From positions 1 through 43,354 of the forward strand of contig CAMCQR010000010.1 of NCBI GenBank assembly GCA_945877115.1: 43,354 nt of DNA, in the 5' to 3' direction. The position numbers and the translations under genes were made by a program. The notes under the pieces were generated by a model that saw nothing but the letters and a program-made list of their open reading frames with translations, was not told where the DNA came from and ran no database searches. Source of the stretch: Synechococcus sp. UW140. Lineage in GTDB: Bacteria > Cyanobacteriota > Cyanobacteriia > PCC-6307 > Cyanobiaceae. Shown piece after piece: positions 10,597-20,129 of the stretch. The stretch's first letter is position 1. Each line of letters opens with the position of its first letter.

Positions 10597-11553
10597 CTAC
10601 AAATTAATAATGGGTTCACTACGGTCCTTTCCTTCAACTTCGCCACTGAAGACCCGACTTGCCGTAATATCCTCCGCCTCAATCGTCATCAGGTCCTGTT
10701 TATTGAGCCTAGACCCCATACCATTAAACAATCGATTGGCCTGTCGCATGCGGGCTCGATCGATCGCATTGCGAATTGATCGGGCATTAGCAAAGAACGG
10801 TAACTTCCTGCGACGATCAATATAATCAGCAAAAACGACCCTGGCCTCGTCACTAAAACGGTAGTTTTCGGCAGCAAGTATCAGCTGGGCAATGGTAAAA
10901 AGCTCTTTGGAACTATAGTCTGGGAAGTCAATATGATTAGCTACTCTTGATGAAAGGCCTGGGTTAGATTGATAAAAAATATCCATGCGTTCTTTATAGC
11001 CAGCAAAAATCACAACAAGGTCATCTCGATTTGACTCCATCACCTGCAACAATATCTCAATCGCTTCAGCACCATAATCACGTTCATTCTCAGGGCGATA
11101 AAGATAATAAGCTTCATCAATAAACAAAACGCCACCCATCGCCTTTTTAAGCATTTCACGGGTCTTGGGTGCGGTATGGCCTATATATTGACCGACCAGA
11201 TCATCGCGGGTCGCCGTAACCACATGACCTTTGCGTAGATAGCCAAGTCCATGGAGAATTCTGGACATCCTTTCGGCAACGGTGGTCTTACCGGTGCCAG
11301 GAGGTCCGGTAAAAGACATATGTAGGCTGGGCCGGGTCGTTTCCAGACCGATAAGATGACGGGCTTTGTTAACGACTAGTAGGGCGGCAATCTCTCTTAT
11401 TCGTGCCTTAACGGGTTTAAGTCCAACAAGTTCGTGGTCCAGTTGATCCAAAACCTCCTGAATACCAGAAGCCTCGTAGGACCCTCGCAAATCGACGGTG
11501 GTGTCTTCCTGGTTCAGGCTTTGTTCGGGATCCGTTCCGTCAGAGGAGTTCAT
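10597..11553 (-). CDS. cbbX: CbbX-type AAA+ Rubisco activase
   Basis: [78 protein letters not shown] extends to 11589. Confidence 0.92.
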   Translation of the reverse strand: MNSSDGTDPEQSLNQEDTTVDLRGSYEASGIQEVLDQLDHELVGLKPVKARIREIAALLVVNKARHLIGLETTRPSLHMSFTGPPGTGKTTVAERMSRILHGLGYLRKGHVVTATRDDLVGQYIGHTAPKTREMLKKAMGGVLFIDEAYYLYRPENERDYGAEAIEILLQVMESNRDDLVVIFAGYKERMDIFYQSNPGLSSRVANHIDFPDYSSKELFTIAQLILAAENYRFSDEARVVFADYIDRRRKLPFFANARSIRNAIDRARMRQANRLFNGMGSRLNKQDLMTIEAEDITASRVFSGEVEGKDRSEPIINL

Positions 11554-11782
11554 CAATCGCCGCAATAAAACTTTGCTCGGCTTCGCCAAAGACCTGGCCC
11601 TCCTCAGGCCGCACCGTTAAGTTGACATAGGTACGACCAAAACTGATATCGGGGAACTTATCTAAACGATCTGAGAGATCATTGAGTCTTTCCAGAAACA
11701 CCCGGGTGGCCTCATAGTCACCGAATTCAACACGACGCTCGAAACGATCCGGTCGAGAGCGTTGCGTCCAAGGCTGATCCAT
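11540..11782 (-). CDS. acRAF-like protein (degenerate pterin-4a-carbinolamine dehydratase fold; alpha-carboxysome Rubisco assembly factor)
   Basis: 80 aa; [43 protein letters not shown] with PCD-like layout but no canonical His catalytic set; position in cso locus. Confidence 0.8.
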   Translation of the reverse strand: MDQPWTQRSRPDRFERRVEFGDYEATRVFLERLNDLSDRLDKFPDISFGRTYVNLTVRPEEGQVFGEAEQSFIAAIDELL

Positions 11783-11816
11783 GCTGACAATTCTAGGAGC
11801 TTTGTTGAATGAGACT

Positions 11817-12965
11817 TTAGGTCACCACGGCAAGGCAATCCGTACGGGCGGTCGCTAAACGGTTAGCCCAAGCAGCGGCATGGGCCCGGTTGGCGGCCTG
11901 TTGGCTTGGATCGGCGCTGGCAAGATCGAAGGGGAAGGTGCCCTCAATGGCCGCATTGGTCACACAGAACATTGATTTCTGAAAGCTCATGGCGATTTTG
12001 ACCCTCTCATCGCCTTCACCCCGGGTGCGCTTGAGGTATAACGCATGCAGTCGCTCCGGCAGATGGCGGTACATGTCCTGCATCAACAGGCTCGGGGGGA
12101 TGCCGGCACCCATGGTGGGCAAGGGGTCGGCATAAAGGGCGCCGTAGCTGAATTGCCCCTGATCCGGCGAAATCTGCTGGGCCTGGGCATTGAAAGAAAC
12201 CGTGCCCAGAAAGGGCGTGCCGCGTAGAAACACGGCTTCGACATAGGGGACCGCCACATCGGCTAGAAAGGACAGGCCGGCCTCGGGGGGCAAGACCCAG
12301 AACCGTTCTCCTGCCACAGTCACCCCATAGGTGATCGGCTTTCCGGCGGCGCCCACCAAGCTCTGACGCAGGAAATCGACCACATCCCGAATCGAGCTGA
12401 TCGATCCCTGGGCTTCAGCCTGGGCCAAGTCGATAAATAGATCACTCATCACTCGCCAAAATTGGCCCAGGGCGTGGGTGGTGGCGGCGACCCGTATGGC
12501 TTCCAGCAGAAAATTGGGGAAGAGGGGATGGAGGATAGCGAGCAGGGGATCCTGCTTGGTCTTGTGGGCAATGATGGCAGCACTGTCCTGCAAAAAAGCC
12601 TTGCTATCCAGATAGGCATCGAGACCACCTGTACCATGCCAAAGCATGGTTTTCATGCAATATTCTGCATATTCAAAATTAATACGATCATGGCAAAGAT
12701 GACGCCATATCTTGGCCAGGCTTAAATCGCCATCTAAAAAGCGAAAAATCGGAAGTGGATTAAGAAACTGAGCTTCTGCTTGATAGATCAGATTGCGGCT
12801 ATAAGCATCTAAAACTTCGCCGTAGCTATGTAAAACATCCACCACTTCAATGCGATTTTCCTCGCTTTCATTCAGTAGGGTTGATCCCGTCAATAATTGT
12901 TGCTGCAGCTCTAGAGAACTGGGCATGCCGCCGCGGTGCGTCAGCAGCTCGGAAATGACTGGCAT
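11817..12965 (-). CDS. chpX: CO2 hydration protein ChpX/CupB (NDH-1 CO2 uptake complex)
   Basis: 382 aa, AEAQFLNPLPIFRFLDGDLSLAKIWRHLCHDRINFEYAEYCMKTMLWHGTGGLD; directly downstream of ndhF/ndhD. Confidence 0.85.
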   Translation of the reverse strand: MPVISELLTHRGGMPSSLELQQQLLTGSTLLNESEENRIEVVDVLHSYGEVLDAYSRNLIYQAEAQFLNPLPIFRFLDGDLSLAKIWRHLCHDRINFEYAEYCMKTMLWHGTGGLDAYLDSKAFLQDSAAIIAHKTKQDPLLAILHPLFPNFLLEAIRVAATTHALGQFWRVMSDLFIDLAQAEAQGSISSIRDVVDFLRQSLVGAAGKPITYGVTVAGERFWVLPPEAGLSFLADVAVPYVEAVFLRGTPFLGTVSFNAQAQQISPDQGQFSYGALYADPLPTMGAGIPPSLLMQDMYRHLPERLHALYLKRTRGEGDERVKIAMSFQKSMFCVTNAAIEGTFPFDLASADPSQQAANRAHAAAWANRLATARTDCLAVVT

Positions 12966-14491
12966 CAGCCCACTCCTCCGACGCTCAGCAGGGCCACCAA
13001 ATCGGGTAATCGGGCCATGGCAATGCTGGTACTTTCGCTGAGATTGCCCAACCCCGCTGGCAGCAAACCAATCGCAATTACGGCCAAAGCAAGGGCCAGG
13101 GCTGGAATCGTCTCACGGGGAGCTACCGCCGCTAGTCGGATATCGAGGCGACCATCGACCTCAGCCAGGCTGGGGGGCGTAATCGCCAAGCGCCCGAAGA
13201 AGGCCCGGTTAACTAGCAGCAGTAAATACACAGCCGTCAAACCGGAACCCACCATGCACAGCAAAGTCGCCAGCGGGAAGCGCTCGATGCTCCCCTGAAA
13301 GACCAGGAATTCGGAGATGAAACCGGCCATTCCTGGCATGCCGGCGCTGGCCATGACCCCAAGGGTCATCAAGCTGCCGGTGAGGGGCAATCCCCTTTCA
13401 GGATTCAGCAATCCCCGCAACACATCCAGATCACGGGTGCCGGTCTTTCGATAGACGATGCCAACCAGCAGAAACAAAAGGGCTGAAATCAAGCCATGGC
13501 TAACCATCTGGAAGATTGCACCGGCGAGGCTGACCGGTGTGGCTGCAGCCGCAGCCAACAGGATGTAACCCATGTGCCCCACCGAGCTGTAGGCCACCAT
13601 GCGCTTCATGTCCCGCTGGGCGATGGCCGCCAGGGAGCCATAGAGAACAGAAATGGCTGCCCAGATCGCCAACCAGGGGGCCACCAGGGTCCAGGCTTGG
13701 GGAAACAGGCCAAGACAGAAGCGCAATAACCCATAGGTGCCTAGTTTCAACAGCACACCGGCCAGAAGCACCGAAACCGGACTGGAGGCCTGGGTGTGGG
13801 CATCCGGCAGCCAGCTGTGGAAAGGGAAAAGGGGGATCTTGATGCCAAACCCGATCAGGAGGGCACCAAGGAGGACCAATTGACTTCCCATAGCCAGACG
13901 TTCACTATCAATCGGTGTAATGCTGAAATCTGCTACCCCTGTCAACACGGCCAGTCCTAGAAAGGCCCCCAGGATCAACATTCCTGAAACCGCCGTGAAT
14001 AACAAAAATTTGGTGGCAGCGGCGGCGCGATCAACGCCGCCCCAAATAGAAATCAACAACCAAAGGGGAATCAGTTCCAGTTCATAGAACAGGAAGAACA
14101 ACAGTAGATTCCCAGCCATGAATGCACCATTGACGGCACCGCTAATAATTAACAGCAGGGCGAAATAAAGCCGGGGCCTTTGACTGATATCCCGAGTACA
14201 AACAACCGTAACTAAGCTCAGGGCACTATTAATTAACAATAGCGGTAGTGATAAACCATCAATTCCTAGTCGATATTCCAGGCCAAGCCCAGGCAGCCAG
14301 GGCAGGGTCTCGACCAACTGCAGATCGGTGAGGACGGGGTTAAAAGACCTCAGGACCACCAGATTCCAGACCAGCTGGGCGACCAGCACCACCAAAGCAA
14401 GGGAACGCATGCGTCCTGGAGGTGGATTTCCCGGCCAGAGCAGCAGCAGGAAACTGCCAAGCAAAGGGATTAACAGCAAGGCACTCAGCAT
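12965..14491 (-). CDS. ndhD: NAD(P)H-quinone oxidoreductase subunit 4 (NdhD4 type)
   Basis: Complex I subunit M motifs: FFLFYELELIPLWLLISIWGG, FPFHSWLPDAHTQASSPVSVLLAGVLLKLGTYGLLRF. Confidence 0.93.
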   Translation of the reverse strand: MLSALLLIPLLGSFLLLLWPGNPPPGRMRSLALVVLVAQLVWNLVVLRSFNPVLTDLQLVETLPWLPGLGLEYRLGIDGLSLPLLLINSALSLVTVVCTRDISQRPRLYFALLLIISGAVNGAFMAGNLLLFFLFYELELIPLWLLISIWGGVDRAAAATKFLLFTAVSGMLILGAFLGLAVLTGVADFSITPIDSERLAMGSQLVLLGALLIGFGIKIPLFPFHSWLPDAHTQASSPVSVLLAGVLLKLGTYGLLRFCLGLFPQAWTLVAPWLAIWAAISVLYGSLAAIAQRDMKRMVAYSSVGHMGYILLAAAAATPVSLAGAIFQMVSHGLISALLFLLVGIVYRKTGTRDLDVLRGLLNPERGLPLTGSLMTLGVMASAGMPGMAGFISEFLVFQGSIERFPLATLLCMVGSGLTAVYLLLLVNRAFFGRLAITPPSLAEVDGRLDIRLAAVAPRETIPALALALAVIAIGLLPAGLGNLSESTSIAMARLPDLVALLSVGGVG

Positions 14492-14500
14492 GATTTTCTC

Positions 14501-16369
14501 CTATCCCCTGAACCAGGTCAGGCTGCCAAAGAGTAAGACAATCGCCACAAGCACGGTTAAGACATAAGTCTGCAACTGGCCACTCACCCCGAGTTTCAAA
14601 CCCTCGGCACTAGCAAGGGATAGGCTACCAACCCGACGGGCCAGGCCATTGACGACAACCCGATCAATGGTATTGGTGAATTGGGCTAGCCCGGCCACCC
14701 AAGCAACAATGGTGGCTCGATAAATACGATCGGTATAGAAATCATAGGCCAGTAGGTCCTGCAGAGTTCGCAGGGGGCGCAGCATCGAACGGGACCAGAA
14801 GCGATCCAGCCGCACCAAGCAGCCAATCACCACACCCACCAGGCCCGTGGCCACCACAAGCAAGGCACTGGCAATGGAGACAGGAACAACGCCTGGAGAG
14901 GGATCAAGCCGGGCCATGATCAAAGGGGTCAGCATCACGATCACCATCAGGCTGACCATGGGGACCGCCATCAACCAATTGACCTCCGGCGTGCGTTTGG
15001 TCTTGGCATGGGGGACATCTAGAAAGACCTGGCGGAAGACACGCACGAGGTTGAAGGCCGTCAGACCATGGACCAGCAGCACTACGGCGGCGAAGAAGGG
15101 GGATTGGGGCAGTAACTGATCCACCATCAGGCCATAACACCAGAAACACCCCAAGGGCAAGATTCCTGTCAGGCCGGCGGCTGCCACCAGATAGGCGCCA
15201 GTAGTGGCGGGCATGCGGCTGCCCAGTCCACCGAGTTCGGTGATGTCCTGGCAGTTAGTGGTCGAAATCACACTGCCCACACTCATGAACAGCAGCGCCT
15301 TGGCCAGACCGTGGGCCAGCAGCAACAGCAAGACCACGACGGGCTGTTCCAAGGCAATGGCAATAAAGACCAAACCAAGGATCGAACTGGTGCCATAGGA
15401 GAAAGCCCGTTTGAGATCCACCTGGGCGATTGCGACCAGGGCGCCGCCCACGGCACTGATGGTGCCCACCGCCAGCAAGCCATTGACCGCCAGGTGCGAG
15501 AGTTTGAGTAAGGGCATGACCTTGAGCAGAACCAAGGCTCCGCAGGTGACCACCACCGAATTACGCAAAATGGAGGCTGGATTGGGGCCTTCCATGGCCT
15601 CATCCAGCCAGAGGTGCATCGGAAACTGGGCACATTTTCCCATCGGCCCAGCAATCAACCCCAGTCCCAGCAGGGTGCCCGCCAGGGGGGTGATGGCTCC
15701 GGTGGCCTGACTGTTAACCGCCCAGGCGTAAAGATCGGGGAATTCAAGTGAGCCCGCCCAGGCGGAGAGAGCTACCACCGCCATCAACAGCAACACATCT
15801 CCCACCCGCTTGGTAAGAAAGGCATCGCGGGCAGCGGTGACAACTAGGGGCTGGGCATACCAAAATCCCACCAATAAATAGGTAGAAAGAGTGAGCATTT
15901 CCAGGAGGAAATAGCTCATAAACAGGTTGCTGCTTAGCACCACCCCTGCCATGGCGCCTTCAAAGAAGCCCACAAGGGCATAAAAACGAGCCAAGGACCA
16001 ATCCTTGTCCATGTAGCCAAGGGCAAAAACCTGGCAGAGGACACTCATCGTGGTCACCATTTCCAGGGCGGCCAGATTAGTGAAGGAGAGGTCAAATCCA
16101 ATCTTCAGGTTCAGGTCAGCGAGCTGAAACCAATTCCATTGCAGATGGCGTGCACCCGTGCTCAAGACCTCTCGGAACACCAAGCTGCCGTGAATAAGGG
16201 CCACTAATGAAAGCAGCAAATTAAGATAGGCCGCCGGCCGGGGGCCCTGACGTTTGATCCAGCCCGTGGCCCAGGGAAGGGACAGAAGCACACCGCTGAA
16301 CCCGTAAAGCGGGATCAGCCAGGCGGTCTGAATCGACAGGGGCAGTTCTTCAGGCAAAGGAAGCGGCAC
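14501..16369 (-). CDS. ndhF: NAD(P)H-quinone oxidoreductase subunit 5 (NdhF4 type)
   Basis: Subunit L motifs: KCAQFPMHLWLDEAMEGPNPASILRNSVVVTCGALVLLK. Confidence 0.93.
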   Translation of the reverse strand: MPLPLPEELPLSIQTAWLIPLYGFSGVLLSLPWATGWIKRQGPRPAAYLNLLLSLVALIHGSLVFREVLSTGARHLQWNWFQLADLNLKIGFDLSFTNLAALEMVTTMSVLCQVFALGYMDKDWSLARFYALVGFFEGAMAGVVLSSNLFMSYFLLEMLTLSTYLLVGFWYAQPLVVTAARDAFLTKRVGDVLLLMAVVALSAWAGSLEFPDLYAWAVNSQATGAITPLAGTLLGLGLIAGPMGKCAQFPMHLWLDEAMEGPNPASILRNSVVVTCGALVLLKVMPLLKLSHLAVNGLLAVGTISAVGGALVAIAQVDLKRAFSYGTSSILGLVFIAIALEQPVVVLLLLLAHGLAKALLFMSVGSVISTTNCQDITELGGLGSRMPATTGAYLVAAAGLTGILPLGCFWCYGLMVDQLLPQSPFFAAVVLLVHGLTAFNLVRVFRQVFLDVPHAKTKRTPEVNWLMAVPMVSLMVIVMLTPLIMARLDPSPGVVPVSIASALLVVATGLVGVVIGCLVRLDRFWSRSMLRPLRTLQDLLAYDFYTDRIYRATIVAWVAGLAQFTNTIDRVVVNGLARRVGSLSLASAEGLKLGVSGQLQTYVLTVLVAIVLLFGSLTWFRG

Positions 16370-16449
16370 TCGACTGGGTCCGACGGCAAAGGTGCTGGCG
16401 GTGGAATCTAGTCAGTGAGGCAGGCCCAACGGTCAGGGTCAGAACCTCA

Positions 16450-16920
16450 TCAGAAGGTGGCGTGATGGGGCTCGGCCAAGGCCACAGCGGAGGGAAGGGT
16501 GGCTAACCATTCCTGCAGTTCCTGGCCATGGTGGGATTCCTCCTGCCAGAGGGCGGCAAAGAAATCACGGTTGTCGGTGTCGGCGATGGCTTCGCAGAAC
16601 CGCACGGCCTCGGCGTAGTGCTCAATCAGATCAACTTCAAGAACCGCATCCAGGCGCAACAGTCCCTCCAGATCGGGGGCGTGGCTGATGGGCTTGAGTT
16701 GGGAGGCACCTGGGGCCAGGCCCAGCTGCAGCATGCGTTGCACAAGGCGTTCGGCATGTTGCAGCTCCTCGACCGTTTCGCGGCGAAAACGGCCAGCCGC
16801 CTCCACTTCTCCCCATTGATCAGCCAGGCAGGCCTGGGTCATGTACTGCTGGACGGCAGAAAGTTCCAGACTTAGGGCGCGGCCCAGGTAACCCGAGACG
16901 CGCGGATGAATAGACACCAT
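16450..16920 (-). CDS. Ferritin-like / bacterioferritin-family protein of the cso locus
   Basis: Four-helix carboxylate motifs LSLELSAVQQYMTQ...ETVEELQHAERLVQRM...LIEHYAEAVRFCE...EESHHGQEL. Confidence 0.85.
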   Translation of the reverse strand: MVSIHPRVSGYLGRALSLELSAVQQYMTQACLADQWGEVEAAGRFRRETVEELQHAERLVQRMLQLGLAPGASQLKPISHAPDLEGLLRLDAVLEVDLIEHYAEAVRFCEAIADTDNRDFFAALWQEESHHGQELQEWLATLPSAVALAEPHHATF

Positions 16921-16925
16921 GGAGC

Positions 16926-17816
16926 TCAGAGGCGACGGGGACCTTCGCTGGCGATCAGTGCCGGCTCGACTTCAGAATGGGGACGGGCAATGATGTGGGC
17001 GGCGACGAGACCATCGCCGACCCGCTCACAGGCATCGGCACCGGCGCGAACGGCGGCATTCACGGCGCCGGTCTCACCGCGAACCATGACGGTGACATAG
17101 CCACCACCGACGAATTCACGGGCCACCAAGGTAACTTCTGCCGACTTGGTCATGGCGTCAGCCGCCTCGATCGCCGGCACGAGACCGCGGGTTTCAATCA
17201 TGCCGAGGGCGATGCCCTGCACTGAGGAGGCCATGGGGAAAGGGGTAATGGAAAACGGGGAACGGGGCGGGGTACCGCCGCTGAGGGAAGACCCACCAGC
17301 GGCAGGCGAGCTGCCAGCCTTGATAGCAACGGCCGCCGCCGGCTGGCCGGTGCCGGCGGCAGTGGCGGATGCCGATTTGGCAGCAGGAGCCGCTAGGGCT
17401 GAGCTACGGGATCGGCTGGAGCGGGAAGGAACCGAACGGGTCGCCCGTGGGGGGGCGCTGCGGTTCGTTGGCACAGGCCCGCTGGTGGCCGCGGGCAGGG
17501 CACGGGAGGCTGGGGCCTCGGCCGGCACCTTGGTGTCGATAACGGGTTGGGCCTCCACGGTGACCCCGTAGGCCAGGACCGCAGGGGGCTGCTCCTGGCT
17601 GGTCACGACTGGTTCGGGCAGCTTTACCTCAGGCGGTTCGGAGGGGGCCAATACAGCTGAGGCTGGCAGGTCGTAAGAGGCGGGTAGGGTCACGCCTTCC
17701 TGGGCAGCCACGGGGGAGTCCGCAGGCTGGACGGGTTTAGCCGCCGCGCGGGAGGGGCCACTAGCAGCCCGGCGCCGGGCAGGGCTGCGACCGGATCGGG
17801 GGGTGCTGTTGGCCAT
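16926..17816 (-). CDS. csoS1E: CsoS1E: BMC-domain carboxysome shell protein with long N-terminal extension
   Basis: About 190 aa Pro/Ala/Ser/Arg-rich N-terminus followed by GIALGMIETRGLVPAIEAADAMTKSAEVTLVAREFVGGGYVTVMVRGETGAVNAAVRAGADACERVGDGLVAAHIIARPHSEVEPAL. Confidence 0.88.
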   Translation of the reverse strand: MANSTPRSGRSPARRRAASGPSRAAAKPVQPADSPVAAQEGVTLPASYDLPASAVLAPSEPPEVKLPEPVVTSQEQPPAVLAYGVTVEAQPVIDTKVPAEAPASRALPAATSGPVPTNRSAPPRATRSVPSRSSRSRSSALAAPAAKSASATAAGTGQPAAAVAIKAGSSPAAGGSSLSGGTPPRSPFSITPFPMASSVQGIALGMIETRGLVPAIEAADAMTKSAEVTLVAREFVGGGYVTVMVRGETGAVNAAVRAGADACERVGDGLVAAHIIARPHSEVEPALIASEGPRRL

Positions 17817-17886
17817 GGCAAGAAGGAAGGGGTAATGGGGACGAACCGAAACGGAGCCCAGGGGGGATCACGTGGGGGAGCGGAAC

Positions 17887-18138
17887 TTACCCATCGGGTT
17901 CCCAGAAATCGATAATCCCGCCGATGGTCAGGTCGGTCTGGACGGCAGGATCGGGGCAGGCAAAACGTGCGGCACTGCCGCTGGCGGTGAAAACCCAGTT
18001 GCCAATAGCGGCACCCACGGGATCCACCGCCACACTGAGCTTTCCCTTGGGGGTGCGCAGGATCCGCAGATTCATGTGGCTCAGCCCATCGACCCGATGG
18101 GTGCAGACCAACGATCCGGCCACCTGCATGATTTCCAT
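17887..18138 (-). CDS. csoS4B: Carboxysome vertex protein CsoS4B
   Basis: MEIMQVAGSLVCTHRVDGLSHMNLRILRTPKGKLSVAVDPVGAAIGNWVFTASGSAARFA (BMC-P / EutN-CcmL). Confidence 0.93.
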   Translation of the reverse strand: MEIMQVAGSLVCTHRVDGLSHMNLRILRTPKGKLSVAVDPVGAAIGNWVFTASGSAARFACPDPAVQTDLTIGGIIDFWEPDG

Positions 18139-18461
18139 CAGGCCTTGCCTCCGTTCACGGTCCCTGACGCCAGAGTGGCTGCAACCGGGGCGGTATTGGT
18201 AGCCAAAGCCTTGGCAGCGTCCGGATCCCAATGGTCAATAATTCCCACAATGGTTAGGTCACTGGGATAGGACTTGCTACCAGCGGCCTCGCGGGCCGCT
18301 GAGCTGCCGACACAGATCACCCAATCACCTGGAACGCAACCGACCGCATCGACAGCCACCTTCTGGGTACTTCCATCCAGAACAACCTGTAGATGCTTGT
18401 GCTCAAAATCAGGAATGCGGTTGGTTGAAACGAGGGGTTTTACAACTTTGCAGATCAACAT
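18138..18461 (-). CDS. csoS4A: Carboxysome vertex protein CsoS4A
   Basis: MLICKVVKPLVSTNRIPDFEHKHLQVVLDGSTQKVAVDAVGCVPGDWVICVGSSAAREAAGSKSYPSDLTIVGIID. Confidence 0.95.
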   Translation of the reverse strand: MLICKVVKPLVSTNRIPDFEHKHLQVVLDGSTQKVAVDAVGCVPGDWVICVGSSAAREAAGSKSYPSDLTIVGIIDHWDPDAAKALATNTAPVAATLASGTVNGGKA

Positions 18462-18462
18462 C

Positions 18463-20124
18463 TCAGTGTCCTCCTTCGGTAGCGAAACTGATGGTTGACC
18501 CTACCGCTTCCGCCGGCACATGGCGGTCCTGGTCGCGAACGGTGAGGAGGGCATGCAATAAACCCTGCGAATGAAGTTCACGATAACGCTCTTCAATCGC
18601 TGCCTGCACCCTTTGGGCATGGCGAATCGCCCGTTCCCGCGCTCCAGGCACCGTACCGTGATAGTCAAAGCGCACGACCACCGGCACGGGCAGACCCCGG
18701 GAAACATTGAGTCCCCGAAAAATTTTTACACCCACATCGAGGTCTGCAGCGCCCTCTTCTACCGTATCCATGTAGGCGAAATAGGTGAGATTACGCAGGT
18801 GTATTTCCTTGAAGCCGATGCCCACCCCAATGAATCTCTCGGCGTGGCCGGCATCGGCGTAATGACAATCCTGATGGTATTGACGGACGTAATCGATCTG
18901 GGAGAAGTTGTTGGCTAATAAGCGGGCAATCAGTTTGACCATGCCGGGGTCGGGGGTGGAGGCGGCCGCTTCTTGCACGATGGCTTCGATGCGCTGCCAG
19001 GCCTCCTGGGCGCTGAGATCGCGGGTGGCCTGGTACACCTCTTCGGCAGCAAGCCAACGATCAAGACGGGTGGTGCCATCAAGGCCTGGCACATGGACCC
19101 TGAGAGCATCGGTATCGGTGTCGATACCAAGTAACAGCAGATCAACGGAGGCCCCGCAACAGAAGCTGTTCTCGACAGCCTCCTGAAAATCGTTGAGACG
19201 CTGCAAACCGCAGGCGGCCGCAGCGGCATCGTTGCTGCCATGGGCAGCACAGCCTTCATGGGCCGGATCACGGGAACTGAAGTGATAAAGCACCACTTTC
19301 AGATACCGGGTGTCCGCATGGGCTGGATTGGGACGGCCTTCCCGATAACGTCTGTGCTCGGTCTTAACCCAGCGATTCACCGTATTTTCGACATCAAACA
19401 AGGCACCGGCATGGGGCCGCCGCCGCACCGAGCTGTAGGGCAGTCGCAGGGCGAAGGCGATCGCATGGGCTAGCCGTCCATCGGCGCAGGGGGTGGCATC
19501 CAGCAGGTGGAAACCACAAGAAAGCAGAAACTCGTCAAAAGCTTCGGTGGCGGGACTGCCAGGACAGGCCCCAAGGGGATCCTGTTCGTAAAAGGCGGCG
19601 CTGGTCTGCTCGTAGGTCTCAAAAACGCACCAGGCAAACAGGGTGCGCATGTCCAGCTGCGTGACCCAGGCCCGCTCAAGGATCGGCAGGGGCAGCGGGT
19701 AACCGAGTTCGGCCTGGGCCACGGCCTGGGCCCGATTAATGAAATCGCTTTCGTGCTGAAGGGCTGAGATCTTCTGGAGTACCGGCACGATGCGATCGAA
19801 GGCCGCCTTCACCCTGGCGTCGTAGGCGTGAAGCGCCGCATTACGGGCGCCATCACTGAGGGGATGGAGACCGCCGGAGCGGCTGGACCCAGCGATGGGC
19901 ACGGAGCCCGGCGAAGGTCGCTGCGGGATGGGTGGGGAACTGGGGACCAACACCGGGTTGGCAGGGGCCACAGAGGTGGCAACGGTCCCAACCGCGACAG
20001 GGTTGCTCTGGGTCTCGGAGAAGGATAGGAACAGATCGGCGCCATCAATCGGGTTGGGACGCCGCCGTGGTGCCGTCGGAGCCAAAACCCGATTCGTGGT
20101 GGAGGCAGGACGGCGGGGGGGCAT
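18463..20124 (-). CDS. csoS3: Carboxysomal carbonic anhydrase CsoSCA (CsoS3)
   Basis: HPLSDGARNAALHAYDARVKAAFDRIVPVLQKISALQHE ... position between csoS2 and csoS4A. Confidence 0.94.
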   Translation of the reverse strand: MPPRRPASTTNRVLAPTAPRRRPNPIDGADLFLSFSETQSNPVAVGTVATSVAPANPVLVPSSPPIPQRPSPGSVPIAGSSRSGGLHPLSDGARNAALHAYDARVKAAFDRIVPVLQKISALQHESDFINRAQAVAQAELGYPLPLPILERAWVTQLDMRTLFAWCVFETYEQTSAAFYEQDPLGACPGSPATEAFDEFLLSCGFHLLDATPCADGRLAHAIAFALRLPYSSVRRRPHAGALFDVENTVNRWVKTEHRRYREGRPNPAHADTRYLKVVLYHFSSRDPAHEGCAAHGSNDAAAAACGLQRLNDFQEAVENSFCCGASVDLLLLGIDTDTDALRVHVPGLDGTTRLDRWLAAEEVYQATRDLSAQEAWQRIEAIVQEAAASTPDPGMVKLIARLLANNFSQIDYVRQYHQDCHYADAGHAERFIGVGIGFKEIHLRNLTYFAYMDTVEEGAADLDVGVKIFRGLNVSRGLPVPVVVRFDYHGTVPGARERAIRHAQRVQAAIEERYRELHSQGLLHALLTVRDQDRHVPAEAVGSTISFATEGGH

Positions 20125-20129
20125 TGCGA

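Noticed and set aside
8981-10597. Possible oriC near dnaA
   Set aside because: No TTATCCACA-type DnaA box cluster seen in the spacers either side of dnaA
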